Part shown: positions 18,349 to 26,605 of the stretch, in pieces
How the letters are laid out: every line of letters begins with the position of its first letter
Numbering within the stretch: the first letter of the stretch is position 1
NCBI RefSeq assembly: GCF_005233875.1
Contig: NZ_SZPZ01000002.1
Span: 682,001-746,000 of the forward strand
Length of the DNA: 64,000 nucleotides
Reading direction: 5' to 3'
Source of the DNA: Kribbella jiaozuonensis
Lineage (GTDB): Bacteria > Actinomycetota > Actinomycetes > Propionibacteriales > Kribbellaceae
The notes under the pieces: generated by a model
What the model was told of the DNA's origin: nothing
What the model saw: only the letters and a program-made list of their open reading frames with translations
Databases searched by the model: none
Position numbers and translations under genes: made by a program

Positions 18349-18368
18349 TGCCTTAGGCAACAAATGGT

Positions 18369-18929
18369 CTAGGCGGTCCACCCGGTGCGGGTAGCCCATT
18401 CCTCGGCAGGCAGGTAGATGAGGTCGCAGACCGGGTCCTTGAGATCGGAGTAGTCGCCGATCTCGAGCCGGAGGGCGGCAGCGTGCTGCTTGAAGGCGGC
18501 GTACGCACGTGCTGTCTCCGGATGGCTGCGCAGATAGTCGCGGAACAGCAGCGCGTACCGCTGGTTGGCGCGTCCGGCCACGCGGATGTGCAGATTCACC
18601 CGGCGCCGGTACATCGGCTCGACCAGCATGCGTTTCACCCACTGCGTGTCATCGGTAGGCAGGCCCGGCACCGGGTGGTCACGACGCGGCGGCCGCAATT
18701 CCCAGTCCGCAGCGGCCATCCGCTCCGCCACGTCGTCCAGCTCTGGCTCCGTGCCGACCGTCACCTGGATGTCCAGGATGTCCTTGGCCGGCAGGCGGGG
18801 CACCGCGGTGGAGCCGACGTGATCGATCCGCTGAGCCAGTTCGCCGAGCAGTCCGCCGATCACATGCGCGGTCTTCTCGTACTGCGAGGGCCAGCTGTCG
18901 TCCGGTCGTACGATGACGATCCCAGTCAT
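18369..18929 (-). CDS. GrpB family protein (UPF0157)
   Basis: A 186-residue protein of the GrpB/UPF0157 nucleotidyltransferase-like fold. The signature IDHVGSTAVPRLPAKDILDI (residues 37-56) is complete, and residues around 115-130 carry the RRVNLHIR strand with conserved histidine. The exact reaction is unproven for most members. It is separated from DUF3046 by about 20 nt, tail to tail, and stands outside the recA operon direction. Confidence 0.88.
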   Translation of the reverse strand: MTGIVIVRPDDSWPSQYEKTAHVIGGLLGELAQRIDHVGSTAVPRLPAKDILDIQVTVGTEPELDDVAERMAAADWELRPPRRDHPVPGLPTDDTQWVKRMLVEPMYRRRVNLHIRVAGRANQRYALLFRDYLRSHPETARAYAAFKQHAAALRLEIGDYSDLKDPVCDLIYLPAEEWATRTGWTA

Positions 18930-18970
18930 GCGGAGATCATCCCAGTACTCCGGCGGCCGGTCACAGTCCT

Positions 18971-19762
18971 TCAGACAGGTTTGACCCGGAACGCGCCGTT
19001 CGTGAGGAGGTCGGCCGCTTCGTACGCCGCCTTGCGAATGGCCCTGCGCTCGTCGAAGTACCCGCCGATCATTCCGATACCCGGCAGCTTCCCGACGAAC
19101 CGGGCGCCGAGGCCGCCCCGCGGACGCTCCTCGAACACCTCACCGAGCCCGCCGAAGAGTTTGCTGATCCGCCAGAGCAGACGGATGCCCTGACGCAGTC
19201 CGGCCTCCTCGGAGTCGTCGCCGAGACCTAGCTGCTTCGCCACGTCCTGTCCGGCCGCGGTCGGGTCGTCGTACTTGAGTACTTCGTCCGGAGTGATCGG
19301 GCGGTCGGTCAGCACGCGTGCGATGACCGCAGTGCGGTCGGCGTGCGCTTCCACGCCGTACTCGCGGCAGATGGCGCCGATCACCATGGCCTGCACGGCG
19401 GCGCCGAGGGTGTCTTTGATCGGGAGCCGGTCGGCGGCCGCACCGCTGATCCGGGGGAAGGCCGCGACCACCGCCGCGAATCCGCCCAGCCGCTCCACCC
19501 ACCAGTCGCAGCGCTTGGCGAGCGGCAGCTTCGGCCACTCCGAGTGCCCGGGCACCTGCATCTTCAGCAGCTGGTCGATCGCGAGGATCAGTGCTCTTTC
19601 GGCCAGGTTGGGCTTCTCCTGGGCGGAGTACTCCGTCAGGATGCTGCGGACGCCGAACGGGTCGGGGGTACGGAGCGCGTCGAGGACGGTGTCGATGCCG
19701 AACTCGACCCTGCTGAGTGCCAGGATCACGGCGGAATCGGGCACGTCGGGACGGTCGGTCAC
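18971..19762 (-). CDS. Hypothetical protein, family not recognised
   Basis: A 263-residue, mostly helical protein without signal peptide or clear membrane helix. A glycine-rich segment near residues 215-240 (ARFVGKLPGIGMIGGYFDER) could be a hydrophobic hairpin or membrane-associating loop. I do not recognise a family. GTG 19762 is supported by TACCCT 7 nt upstream. It lies head to head with the recA promoter region. Confidence 0.7.
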   Translation of the reverse strand: MTDRPDVPDSAVILALSRVEFGIDTVLDALRTPDPFGVRSILTEYSAQEKPNLAERALILAIDQLLKMQVPGHSEWPKLPLAKRCDWWVERLGGFAAVVAAFPRISGAAADRLPIKDTLGAAVQAMVIGAICREYGVEAHADRTAVIARVLTDRPITPDEVLKYDDPTAAGQDVAKQLGLGDDSEEAGLRQGIRLLWRISKLFGGLGEVFEERPRGGLGARFVGKLPGIGMIGGYFDERRAIRKAAYEAADLLTNGAFRVKPV

Positions 19763-19769
19763 GCCCGCA

Positions 19770-19775
19770 AGGGTA
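19770..19775 (-). promoter_or_regulatory. -10 box TACCCT, leaderless promoter of the hypothetical gene
   Basis: On the minus strand TACCCT (19775 to 19770) ends 7 nt before GTG 19762. Confidence 0.5.
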
Positions 19776-19823
19776 GGGATCCGGCGGGTCAGATCGGTTG
19801 CCGTGCAAGCTTCGGCGTGTCAG

Positions 19824-19852
19824 TTGTGATTCGAACACGTGTTCGGGATACT
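19824..19852 (+). promoter_or_regulatory. recA promoter with LexA box in the spacer
   Basis: TTGTGA (19824-19829) and GATACT (19847-19852) are 17 bp apart. The spacer contains TCGAACACGTGTTCGG (19831-19846), a LexA box with a perfect 14-bp core palindrome. LexA bound here would cover the promoter, giving classic SOS control. The predicted recA leader is about 155 nt. A second possible start signal lies at 19916-19938 (CTGTCC and TACCTT), which loosely resembles the LexA-independent PafBC-type recA promoter; this is uncertain. Confidence 0.85.
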
Positions 19853-20012
19853 TTGGTGCGCGGAAGGTGTGGCGGGCGGCCGAGTTGTCCACAGATTCGG
19901 AAGTGGCGACGAAAACTGTCCGACGTGATGGATACCTTCTCTGGCGACACGAGAAGTCCTCCGGGCGGCTGGGAAGCGGCCCCGATTATGAGATGGGTCA
20001 GGTGGCATTCAG

Positions 20013-21086
20013 ATGGCGGGTGCAGCGAGTGCGGAGCGCGCGGTGGCCGATCGCGAGAAGGCGCTTGCGACCGCGCTGACGCAGATCGAGCGGCAGTGTG
20101 GCAAGGGTTCGGTGATGCGTTTGGGGGAGCAGAACAGGCCGCCGATCGAGGTCATCCCGACCGGGTCGATCTCGCTCGACATCGCGCTCGGGATCGGTGG
20201 TCTGCCACGCGGTCGCGTGGTGGAGATCTACGGCCCGGAATCTTCCGGTAAGACGACGGTCGCCCTGCACGCGGTCGCGAATGCGCAGCGGGCCGGCGGG
20301 ATCGCGGCCTTTATCGACGCCGAGCATGCGCTCGACCCGGAGTACGCGAAGAAGCTCGGCGTCGACACCGACGCGCTGCTGGTCTCGCAGCCCGACTCCG
20401 GTGAGCAGGCGCTGGAGATCGCCGACATGCTGGTCCGCTCCGGCGCGATCGACATCGTCGTGATCGACTCGGTGGCCGCGCTGGTGCCGCGCGCCGAGAT
20501 CGAGGGCGAGATGGGCGACAGCCACGTCGGTCTGCAGGCCCGGCTGATGAGCCAGGCGCTGCGGAAGATGACCGGTGCGGTCAGCGGGACGAACACGACC
20601 GCGATCTTCATCAACCAGCTGCGCGAGAAGATCGGCGTGATGTTCGGCTCTCCGGAGACGACGACCGGTGGTAAGGCGCTGAAGTTCTACGCGTCGGTGC
20701 GGCTGGACGTGCGCCGGATCGAGTCGCTGAAGGACGGTACCGACGTGGTCGGCAACCGGACCCGGGTCAAGGTCGTGAAGAACAAGGTGGCCCCGCCGTT
20801 CAAGCAGGCCGAGTTCGACATCATCTACGGCCAGGGCATCAGCCGCGAGGGCAGCCTGCTCGACCTCGGTGTGGATCAGGGCTTCGTCCGCAAGGCCGGC
20901 GCCTGGTTCACCTACGAGAGCGACCAGCTCGGCCAGGGCCGGGAGAACGCGCGGAACTTCCTGCGCGACAACCCCGATCTGGCCAACGAGCTGGAGAAGA
21001 AGATCAAGGAGAAGATGGGCATCGGCCCGACGCTTGACCAGCCGGCCGCCGAGGCCGCTGCGGCCGAGGTCGATGTCGACTTCTGA
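20013..21086 (+). CDS. recA: Recombinase RecA
   Basis: A 357-residue strand-exchange protein and LexA co-protease. Walker A GPESSGKT is at about residues 73-80; the DNA-binding loops and the RGxxxD-like and ATP-cap regions are intact ([28 protein letters not shown]). The acidic C-terminus ends DVDF. There is no intein, unlike some mycobacteria. ATG 20013 follows AGGTGG with 7 nt spacing. GTG 20043, which would give MADREKALA, is a possible later start that better matches typical N-termini. The recX gene overlaps its 3' end. Confidence 0.98.
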   Translation: MAGAASAERAVADREKALATALTQIERQCGKGSVMRLGEQNRPPIEVIPTGSISLDIALGIGGLPRGRVVEIYGPESSGKTTVALHAVANAQRAGGIAAFIDAEHALDPEYAKKLGVDTDALLVSQPDSGEQALEIADMLVRSGAIDIVVIDSVAALVPRAEIEGEMGDSHVGLQARLMSQALRKMTGAVSGTNTTAIFINQLREKIGVMFGSPETTTGGKALKFYASVRLDVRRIESLKDGTDVVGNRTRVKVVKNKVAPPFKQAEFDIIYGQGISREGSLLDLGVDQGFVRKAGAWFTYESDQLGQGRENARNFLRDNPDLANELEKKIKEKMGIGPTLDQPAAEAAAAEVDVDF

Positions 21087-23046
21087 TCGCCCCACCGCGG
21101 GCGGCAGCGTCCCCCGGCAGCCCACCGCTGCCGACGACGCTGCCCCCGCGGCGCTGTCTCTACCCCACGACGAACGCCTGGCGCTGGCACGCAAACTCCT
21201 AGCTGCGGGCACGGACGCTTCCACGCTGTCCAGCAGTTCGAGTCAAGAGGCTGGTTCCGGCGCCGATCGCAGTACTGATCGTGCTGGTGGTGCTGAGCGG
21301 GGTCGCGCTGATGAAGGCGGCTCCGACGCAGTTCGTGGTTCTGATGCGGGCTTGGGGCGTGGGCGTCGTGCTGGTCGTACGTCGGGTGCGCGGCGGGGTG
21401 AGCCGTTGGCCGATGCGGACGAGTTCGTGGGTGAGGACGAGTCGGGGTGGGACGGTTCTCGCCGACGTACGGGCTCCATCAGGCGAACGGTCGGCACGGT
21501 CGACCCGTGGGACGAACCGCAGGACGAGCAGAAGAAGGCTCGGCCGGCGAAGCGTCGGGGTGGTTCGGGGCCGGATTCGGGCGCAGGTTCGCTTGATCCT
21601 TGGGGTGAGCAGGAGGAGCGCTCCGGTCGTACGTTCGAGGCGCGGGCGGCGGATCGGTTGGCTGAGGCGCGTGCCTTTGCGGATGACGCGCCTGCACGGG
21701 CTGCAGATCTGGGTACGCCTTCAGGACAGTTCGATCCGTGGGCAGACGCGGATCCAGCAACCGCGGTTAGGCCCGCCGCTGGCATCTCGTCGAGTCCTCA
21801 AACGCCGGCGAGCCGTACGCCGACTGCCGAGCGCACACCCGGCGCGGACCAGCGCACGCCGGCTGACGAGTCTTCACAGTCGGAGAGCACGACCCCAGCG
21901 CAAGCGCCGCCCGAGGGTGAGAACACGTCCGCCAACGAGCACACGTCCGCGGACGAGAGCTGGCCGGCAGGCGAGAACGGGCCGGCGGGCGAGAGCGAGC
22001 TGGCGGACGAGAGCGCGCCGGCAGGCGAGAGCAGGCTGATAGCCCGGAGCGGGTCGGAGGGCGACGCTCCGTCGGTGGGGGCGGCGGGCGATGGGGCATC
22101 GGGTGGCGAGTCGGGTGCGTCGGGTCGGTCGGTAGCTGGTGGGCGGGCTGCTGCGCAGGCTGACGGGCAGGCTGCTGGGGATGGGCCCGCAGTAGGCGGG
22201 CAGGCTGCTGGACACGCTGACGGGCAGGCTGGTGGGGACGGGCCTGCAGTAGGCGGGCGGGCTGCTGGGCGGGCTGAGGGGCAGGTTGGTGGGGACGCGC
22301 AGGCTGGTGGGGACGCGCAGGCTGGTAGGGACGCGCAGGCTGGTGGGGACGGGCCTGCAGCAGGGCGGGCTGGTGGGGACGGGCCTGCGGTGGGTGGGTG
22401 GGCTGCGGAGAGTGGGCGGGCTGGTGGGCGGGGGAGTCGGGGGCGGCGGACTGTTGGTGGGGGGTTTGGGCGGGGGCGGAAGCGGCGGGGGAGTGAGGAG
22501 CCGGAAGGGGTTGGGGATGCGGCGATGGAGCAGGAGGCGGATCCGGCTTCGGTGGCTCGGACGATCTTGCTCGATAAGTTGACGGGGCAGCCGCGGACGA
22601 GGGCCGAGTTGGCTGATGTGTTGGCGGAGCGGGACATTCCGGACGAGGTGGCCGATGAGGTGCTGGATCGGTTCACGGATGTCGGGCTGATCGACGATGC
22701 CGCGTTCGCGAATGCGTGGGTCGAGTCGCGGCATCGGGGGCGTGGGTTGGGGAAGCGTGCGCTCGCGCAAGAGCTTCGGCGGCGAGGCGTCGACGAAGAG
22801 CTGGCCAGGGACGCGCTCGAGGAGTTGGAGCCGGAGCAGGAAGAAGAGACGGCGAGGCAGCTGGTACGGCGGAAGTTGCGGTCGATGCGTTCGCTGGAGC
22901 GGCAGGTGGCGATGCGCCGACTGCTCGGGATGCTTGCGCGGAAGGGGTACTCGGGCGGGATGGCGATGAGCATCGTGAAGCAGGAGCTGGACGCCTCGCA
23001 CGACGAGTTTCCGCTCATTGATTCGTCCGGCCTAGGACCTGAATGA
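21073..23046 (+). CDS. recX: RecX regulatory protein with a giant low-complexity N-terminal extension
   Basis: Only the last ~165 of 657 residues form RecX (from about 490: [20 protein letters not shown], then [17 protein letters not shown] and [16 protein letters not shown]), the three-helix repeats that bind and restrain RecA filaments. The first ~485 residues are disordered: Ser/Asp/Arg-rich, with DPWxE/D motifs at three places (VDPWDE, LDPWGE, FDPWAD), then Gly/Glu/Ser and Ala/Gly/Asp/Gln repeats. Usual RecX proteins have 150-270 residues. ATG 21073 overlaps recA by 14 nt. A later internal start (for example ATG 22526) would give a normal-length protein; the continuous reading frame and non-random amino-acid repeats argue the extension is translated, but this is not proven. 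Confidence 0.85.
   Translation: MSTSDRPTAGGSVPRQPTAADDAAPAALSLPHDERLALARKLLAAGTDASTLSSSSSQEAGSGADRSTDRAGGAERGRADEGGSDAVRGSDAGLGRGRRAGRTSGARRGEPLADADEFVGEDESGWDGSRRRTGSIRRTVGTVDPWDEPQDEQKKARPAKRRGGSGPDSGAGSLDPWGEQEERSGRTFEARAADRLAEARAFADDAPARAADLGTPSGQFDPWADADPATAVRPAAGISSSPQTPASRTPTAERTPGADQRTPADESSQSESTTPAQAPPEGENTSANEHTSADESWPAGENGPAGESELADESAPAGESRLIARSGSEGDAPSVGAAGDGASGGESGASGRSVAGGRAAAQADGQAAGDGPAVGGQAAGHADGQAGGDGPAVGGRAAGRAEGQVGGDAQAGGDAQAGRDAQAGGDGPAAGRAGGDGPAVGGWAAESGRAGGRGSRGRRTVGGGFGRGRKRRGSEEPEGVGDAAMEQEADPASVARTILLDKLTGQPRTRAELADVLAERDIPDEVADEVLDRFTDVGLIDDAAFANAWVESRHRGRGLGKRALAQELRRRGVDEELARDALEELEPEQEEETARQLVRRKLRSMRSLERQVAMRRLLGMLARKGYSGGMAMSIVKQELDASHDEFPLIDSSGLGPE
21961..22040 (+). 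repeat. Coding repeat in recX, A-G-E-(N/S) type
   Basis: Repeats of GCAGGCGAGA(A/G)C-type units, about 24 bp per double unit, encode P-A-G-E-N/S-x-x-A/L. They form the middle part of the RecX extension. Confidence 0.6.
22159..22340 (+). repeat. 57-bp and 18-bp tandem repeats in recX
   Basis: A 57-bp unit (22159-22215 and 22216-22272, with a partial third from 22273) encodes the 19-residue period [19 protein letters not shown]. It passes into 18-bp units at 22285, 22303 and 22321 (G[C/T]TGGTGGGGACGCGCAG-type) encoding A-G-G-D-A-Q. Both stay in frame. Confidence 0.88.
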
Positions 23047-23471
23047 CGACCGAGCCGCCGATCATCCGTGAAGCGACACCGGCGGATCGAGCAGGCATCC
23101 AGCGGCTGTTGCGCGAACTGCACGGCGACAGTGCAGACTCCACGACCCTGCCCGAGATCCACCAGCAGGCACGGACCTTCGTTGCCGGTGACGACGAGAT
23201 CCGAGGGCTCCTCGTAGCGACCTTTGTCGACTACGGACACGAGCCGTACGGCGTCCTGGAAGAGCTCGTAGTAGATCCGGCAAGCCGTGACTCCGGGACA
23301 GGTAGGGCCCTGCTCGCGCAGTGCAGATCCTGGCTAGGAGGGCTGGGCGCCGAGGTGGTCTTCGTCTCGGCGATCGACGAAGAGGCAGCGGACTTCTACC
23401 TGCACGCCGGATTCACCCGATGCACCGGCCCATGGCTCTGGGCGGCGGCGAATCAACCGGGTCAGGCCTAA
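23043..23471 (+). CDS. GNAT family N-acetyltransferase
   Basis: A 142-residue acetyltransferase. It opens with IREATPADRAGIQRLL, the standard GNAT beta1-alpha1 segment. Motif A is VDPASRDSGTGRALLAQCR (about residues 78-96), with an altered R-x2-G-x-G/A loop (DSGTGRA). A C-terminal FYLHAGFTRC completes the fold. The ATG overlaps the recX stop (ATGA), so it is translationally coupled to recX. Substrate unknown. Confidence 0.85.
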   Translation: MTTEPPIIREATPADRAGIQRLLRELHGDSADSTTLPEIHQQARTFVAGDDEIRGLLVATFVDYGHEPYGVLEELVVDPASRDSGTGRALLAQCRSWLGGLGAEVVFVSAIDEEAADFYLHAGFTRCTGPWLWAAANQPGQA

Positions 23472-23479
23472 GGGTGTTT

Positions 23480-23494
23480 ACCTTTGCTAAAGGT
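23480..23494. repeat. Inverted repeat before the phospholipase C-like gene
   Basis: ACCTTT-GCT-AAAGGT is a perfect palindrome with 3-nt centre, 9 nt after the GNAT stop and 110 bp before the next gene. It is a candidate operator; there is no T-run, so a terminator is unlikely. Confidence 0.4.
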
Positions 23495-23604
23495 CGTGCT
23501 CGGTAACTGGTCCGGCAGTGTTGGGGAGTGAGCCGGGCGCTGGCCACTTTGTGGGCGGAAGGTTCTTGACGGAATCACCGCCTACTTTCGAGAGGTTCCG
23601 CCCA

Positions 23605-25032
23605 ATGTCTGACTTCACCCGCCGCCGTTTTCTCGGCGGCGCTGCTGCGACCGCGAGCCTGGGTGCCGCGGCCGCGTTGATGCCCGCGAGCGTTCAGAAG
23701 GCCCTCGCGTCCCCGCCGCCGCGCCCGGCGCGGCTCGGCGACATCAAGCACGTTGTGATGCTCATGCAGGAGAACCGCAGCTTCGACCACTACTTCGGCA
23801 CGCTGTCGGGAGTGGCCGGGTTCGACGACCCGCACGCGATCAAGCTGTCCACCGGGCGCAACGTCTTCTACCAGCCCGACACGGAGAACCCGGACGGCTA
23901 CCTGCTGCCGTTCCACCTCGACACCCACTCCACCAACTCGCAGGCGATCCCGTCGACGAGCCACGCGTACTCGGTCCAGCACCAGGCCTGGAACGGCGGC
24001 AAGATGGACGCCTGGCTGCCCGCGCACCGCGCCGCGGACAAGGCCAACGGGCCGTACGTGATGGGGTACTACACCCGCGACGACATCCCGTTCCAGTACG
24101 CGCTCGCCGACGCGTTCACGATCTGCGACCAGTACCACTGCTCGGTCCAGGGCCCGACCTGGCCGAACCGTCTGTACTGGCAGACCGGCACGATCGACCC
24201 GGGCGGCACGCTCGGCGGCCCGATCACGTCGAACTCGCTGCCCAACGGTGCGTACCGGTGGACGACGTACGCCGAACGCCTCGAGGCCGCCGGGGTCAGC
24301 TGGAACGTGTACCAGGACCAGGTCGGTCTGAGCAGCTACAACATGCTCCCGCACTTCAAGCAGTTCCAGGACGCCACGCCCGGTACGCCGCTGTACGACA
24401 AGGGCATGAAGGTGTCGTCGCTCGGCCAGTTCGAGTACGACGCTCTGCACGACAAGCTCCCGACCGTTTCCTGGCTGATGACCGCCGGCGGCGTCTCGGA
24501 GCACCCCAAGGAGATGCCGGCCGCCGGGGCCGACTTCGTCGCGTCGAAGATCGCCGCGATCGCCGCCAACCCGGACGTCTGGAAGAAGACCGTCTTCATC
24601 CTCAACTACGACGAGAACGACGGCTTGTTCGACCACGTCGTACCGCCGACCGCTCCCGTCGGGACGCCGGACGAGTACGCGCTCAACCTGCCGATCGGTG
24701 GTGGATTCCGGGTGCCGTGCATCGTGGTCTCGCCGTGGACGGCCGGAGGCTGGGTCAGCAGCCAGAAGTTCGACCACACGTCGGTCGTGCAGTTCCTCGA
24801 GAAGCTCACGGGCGTACAGGAGCCGAACATCAGCCCGTGGCGTCGCAAGACGTTCGGTGACCTGACCTCGGTGTTCCGCCACGACCACGTCAGCAAGCCG
24901 CCGGCGCTTCCCGAGACGGGCGCGCGGCTGAACCTGGCCACGTACGAGGCCGCGCAGTTGCCGGCTCCGACGTTCCCGACTTCGTCGCAGGTCGTGCCGC
25001 ACCAGGAACGTGGCAGCCGCCACCGCCTCTGA
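23605..25032 (+). CDS. Tat-exported alkaline phosphatase superfamily protein, phospholipase C-like
   Basis: A 475-residue secreted phosphoesterase of the bacterial phospholipase C/acid phosphatase family. It starts with a twin-arginine signal (RRRFLGG, then an Ala-rich stretch to about residue 37). The catalytic core has the HVVMLMQENRSFDHYFG segment, where the metal-ligand Glu-Asn and Phe-Asp-His are invariant, and a C-terminal NYDENDGLFDHVVPP metal motif. It probably cleaves phosphodiesters or phospholipids outside the cell. ATG 23605 follows GAGAGG. In actinobacteria such genes often belong to the phosphate-starvation response, but no PHO box was recognised. A strong terminator follows. 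Confidence 0.92.
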   Translation: MSDFTRRRFLGGAAATASLGAAAALMPASVQKALASPPPRPARLGDIKHVVMLMQENRSFDHYFGTLSGVAGFDDPHAIKLSTGRNVFYQPDTENPDGYLLPFHLDTHSTNSQAIPSTSHAYSVQHQAWNGGKMDAWLPAHRAADKANGPYVMGYYTRDDIPFQYALADAFTICDQYHCSVQGPTWPNRLYWQTGTIDPGGTLGGPITSNSLPNGAYRWTTYAERLEAAGVSWNVYQDQVGLSSYNMLPHFKQFQDATPGTPLYDKGMKVSSLGQFEYDALHDKLPTVSWLMTAGGVSEHPKEMPAAGADFVASKIAAIAANPDVWKKTVFILNYDENDGLFDHVVPPTAPVGTPDEYALNLPIGGGFRVPCIVVSPWTAGGWVSSQKFDHTSVVQFLEKLTGVQEPNISPWRRKTFGDLTSVFRHDHVSKPPALPETGARLNLATYEAAQLPAPTFPTSSQVVPHQERGSRHRL

Positions 25033-25043
25033 CGTAGGACGAC

Positions 25044-25073
25044 GGCCGGGCAATCGCATCTGATTGCCCGGCC
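25044..25073 (+). terminator. Rho-independent-type terminator hairpin
   Basis: GGCCGGGCAATC and GATTGCCCGGCC pair over 12 bp with loop GCATCT. It begins 11 nt after the phospholipase C-like gene. There is no U-tract, as often in actinobacteria. Confidence 0.85.
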
Positions 25074-25094
25074 GCGTCACGCCCCGACAAGCGG

Positions 25095-25100
25095 TAGCGT
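25095..25100 (+). promoter_or_regulatory. -10 box TAGCGT, leaderless promoter
   Basis: TAGCGT ends 7 nt before ATG 25108 of the MmcQ-like gene, which has no Shine-Dalgarno. Confidence 0.55.
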
Positions 25101-25107
25101 CAGCGCC

Positions 25108-25500
25108 ATGGCGACCTTCGAAGACGTGGAGCGGTTGGTTGGCCAACTGCCCGAAACCGAGGAGACGACTCGGCACGGCCGGCGGACCTGGGCGGTCGGC
25201 GGCAAGGGGTACGCGTGGGAGCGGCCGTTCAGCAAGGCAGACCTCAAGCGGTACGGCGACGAGACGCCGCCCGACGGGCCGATCCTGGCGATCACGGTCG
25301 AGGACCTGGCCGAGAAGGAAGCCGTGTTGGCCGCGCGCGCAGACGACGGGTTCTTCACGATTCCGCACTTCAACGGGTACGCCGCCGTGCTCGTGGAGCT
25401 CGACAAGGTGCCGGAAGAGGCGCTGCGAGAGGCCTTGCTCGACGGGTGGCTGGTGCACGCTCCGGCCGAGGTGGCGAAGGCGCACCTGGACGGCCGGTAA
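25108..25500 (+). CDS. MmcQ/YjbR family protein
   Basis: A 130-residue protein of the MmcQ/YjbR fold (CyaY-like DNA-binding family). Recognisable parts are the N-terminal VERLVGQLPETEETTRHG, the WAVGGKGYAWERPFSKADL strand region (here about residues 31-49) and FFTIPHFNGYAAVLVEL near 72-88. Its cellular role is unknown. It stands alone between a terminator and the antitoxin-like gene. Confidence 0.85.
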   Translation: MATFEDVERLVGQLPETEETTRHGRRTWAVGGKGYAWERPFSKADLKRYGDETPPDGPILAITVEDLAEKEAVLAARADDGFFTIPHFNGYAAVLVELDKVPEEALREALLDGWLVHAPAEVAKAHLDGR

Positions 25501-25651
25501 CGGAGAGTGAAGTGGTTTCAGGTCCGGTGAGCGGCGAGGGGCGTTGACGGGTGCGGTGCGACGGTGTGTTATCCGAGGTAGGACTGGTATTTGGATCGGT
25601 CCGTAGGCTGGGATTTTCCGTCGATCCGCCCCAGACACCGCGGAGGGTGCA

Positions 25652-25975
25652 ATGAACGATTTCCAGGAACAGGCGAAGAACTGGCTCCGGAATGTCGTCA
25701 AGCAGAACCCGGACAAGATCAAAGCCGGCGTCGAGAAGGCCGGCGACCTGATCGACAAGCAGACCGGCGGGAAGTACGCGGAGAAGGTCGACTCGGTCCA
25801 GCAGAAGGTCGGCACGTTCGTCGACAAGCAGACCACCGAAGAGCCGGGCCAGGCAGCCCAGGCAGATCAGACACCCGCGGACACGACCTCGGAGTCCACC
25901 ACCGCGGGTACGGCGGAGCCGGACCGGCCCGCCGACCGTTCGACCAGCTCGCCCGTGGACGGCCCCGCGAACTGA
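25652..25975 (+). CDS. Antitoxin-like protein of the MT0933 family
   Basis: A 107-residue protein whose first ~60 residues match the MT0933-type antitoxin (AGDLIDKQTGGKYAEKVDSV). The C-terminal half is Thr/Asp/Ser/Pro-rich and probably disordered. Shine-Dalgarno CGGAGGG precedes ATG. No toxin gene lies beside it, so 'antitoxin' is only a family name here. The 150-bp gap before it holds no feature I can name. Confidence 0.75.
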   Translation: MNDFQEQAKNWLRNVVKQNPDKIKAGVEKAGDLIDKQTGGKYAEKVDSVQQKVGTFVDKQTTEEPGQAAQADQTPADTTSESTTAGTAEPDRPADRSTSSPVDGPAN

Positions 25976-25994
25976 TCAGCTCCGCATCTGCAGC

Positions 25995-26019
25995 CCCGCG
26001 GCCGGTTCGGCGCCGCGGG
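25995..26019 (+). terminator. Terminator hairpin after the antitoxin-like gene
   Basis: CCCGCGGC and GCCGCGGG pair over 8 bp with a 9-nt loop, 20 nt after the stop codon. The following 26020-26121 shows nothing recognisable. Confidence 0.6.
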
Positions 26020-26121
26020 TGCTGGAGGTCCGGCCGGCTCGGGGTGTAGACCTCTGCCCGTTGTGGAGTAGTCCAGTGCCCGAAGTGGTCTCATCCCGCG
26101 GGTGACGGGGGAGTGTCCGTC

Positions 26122-26150
26122 TTGACCGCGTGATGGGCCGCGCTTAGCCT
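26122..26150 (+). promoter_or_regulatory. Promoter of the rny leader
   Basis: TTGACC (26122-26127) and TAGCCT (26145-26150) are 17 bp apart, a good housekeeping-type promoter. Transcription should begin near 26157. Confidence 0.75.
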
Positions 26151-26156
26151 CGGGAT

Positions 26157-26605
26157 CAAGAAGGGATGAATCCACCGCAACGGTGGCGGATATAACGATC
26201 GGCGAGTCGGGTGAAACAGCCGACTGACCGGCAAAAAGACGCAACCACGCTCGACTGAGCTGAAGGAAGGACGACGGCGCCATGCGCCGTCGATAGACGG
26301 CACCGCACGCAAAACCCGGACGGTAACCATCCGGTCAGGGCGCGAGCGGCGTCACCGCGATCTCCGCGTTGTCGGCGGCGACTCACGGTGAGCAAGAGGC
26401 AAGCAACGCTGGAAAGCCGCACCGCGCGGCATCCACGGAGTCGTCGCAACGGCAGACACCGGTACCGCCATACCCAGGTGGCACCGGCACTGCCGTACCC
26501 CGATAGCCGCCGGAACCCCGGTGGCGCCTTCAGTCGTACCAGTGGCGAGTCCCTTCGACAGACGGCCACAGTCCCGCGTGGACTCGAAGGAGAGGGGAGA
26601 AGCCG
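26157..26605 (+). ncRNA. Long structured 5' leader of rny (about 450 nt)
   Basis: Between the promoter and the rny ATG lie about 450 nt with no credible gene. Hairpins are visible: CCACCG-CAA-CGGTGG (about 26170-26184), GTCGG...CCGAC (about 26204-26222), the 9-bp perfect stem CGACGGCGC-CAT-GCGCCGTCG (26272-26292), CCGGA...TCCGG (about 26316-26335), and a longer TCACCG...CGGTGA pairing (about 26353-26391). It does not match RNase P RNA, tmRNA or a riboswitch class I could recall. A leader of this length before an RNase gene suggests post-transcriptional, possibly autogenous, control. Confidence 0.55.

Noticed and set aside
20013-21086. Intein in recA
   Set aside because: RecA is continuous at 357 residues without inserted splicing motifs.
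21798-23240. Long open frame on the minus strand opposite recX
   Set aside because: Its Pro/Ser/Ala-rich translation mirrors the repeats of recX; it has no family match and no start signals.
23480-23494. Terminator after the GNAT gene
   Set aside because: Arms of only six mostly A/T-containing pairs and no T-run; an operator is more likely.
26157-26605. RNase P RNA, tmRNA or a known riboswitch in the rny leader
   Set aside because: The conserved core sequences of these RNAs are not visible.
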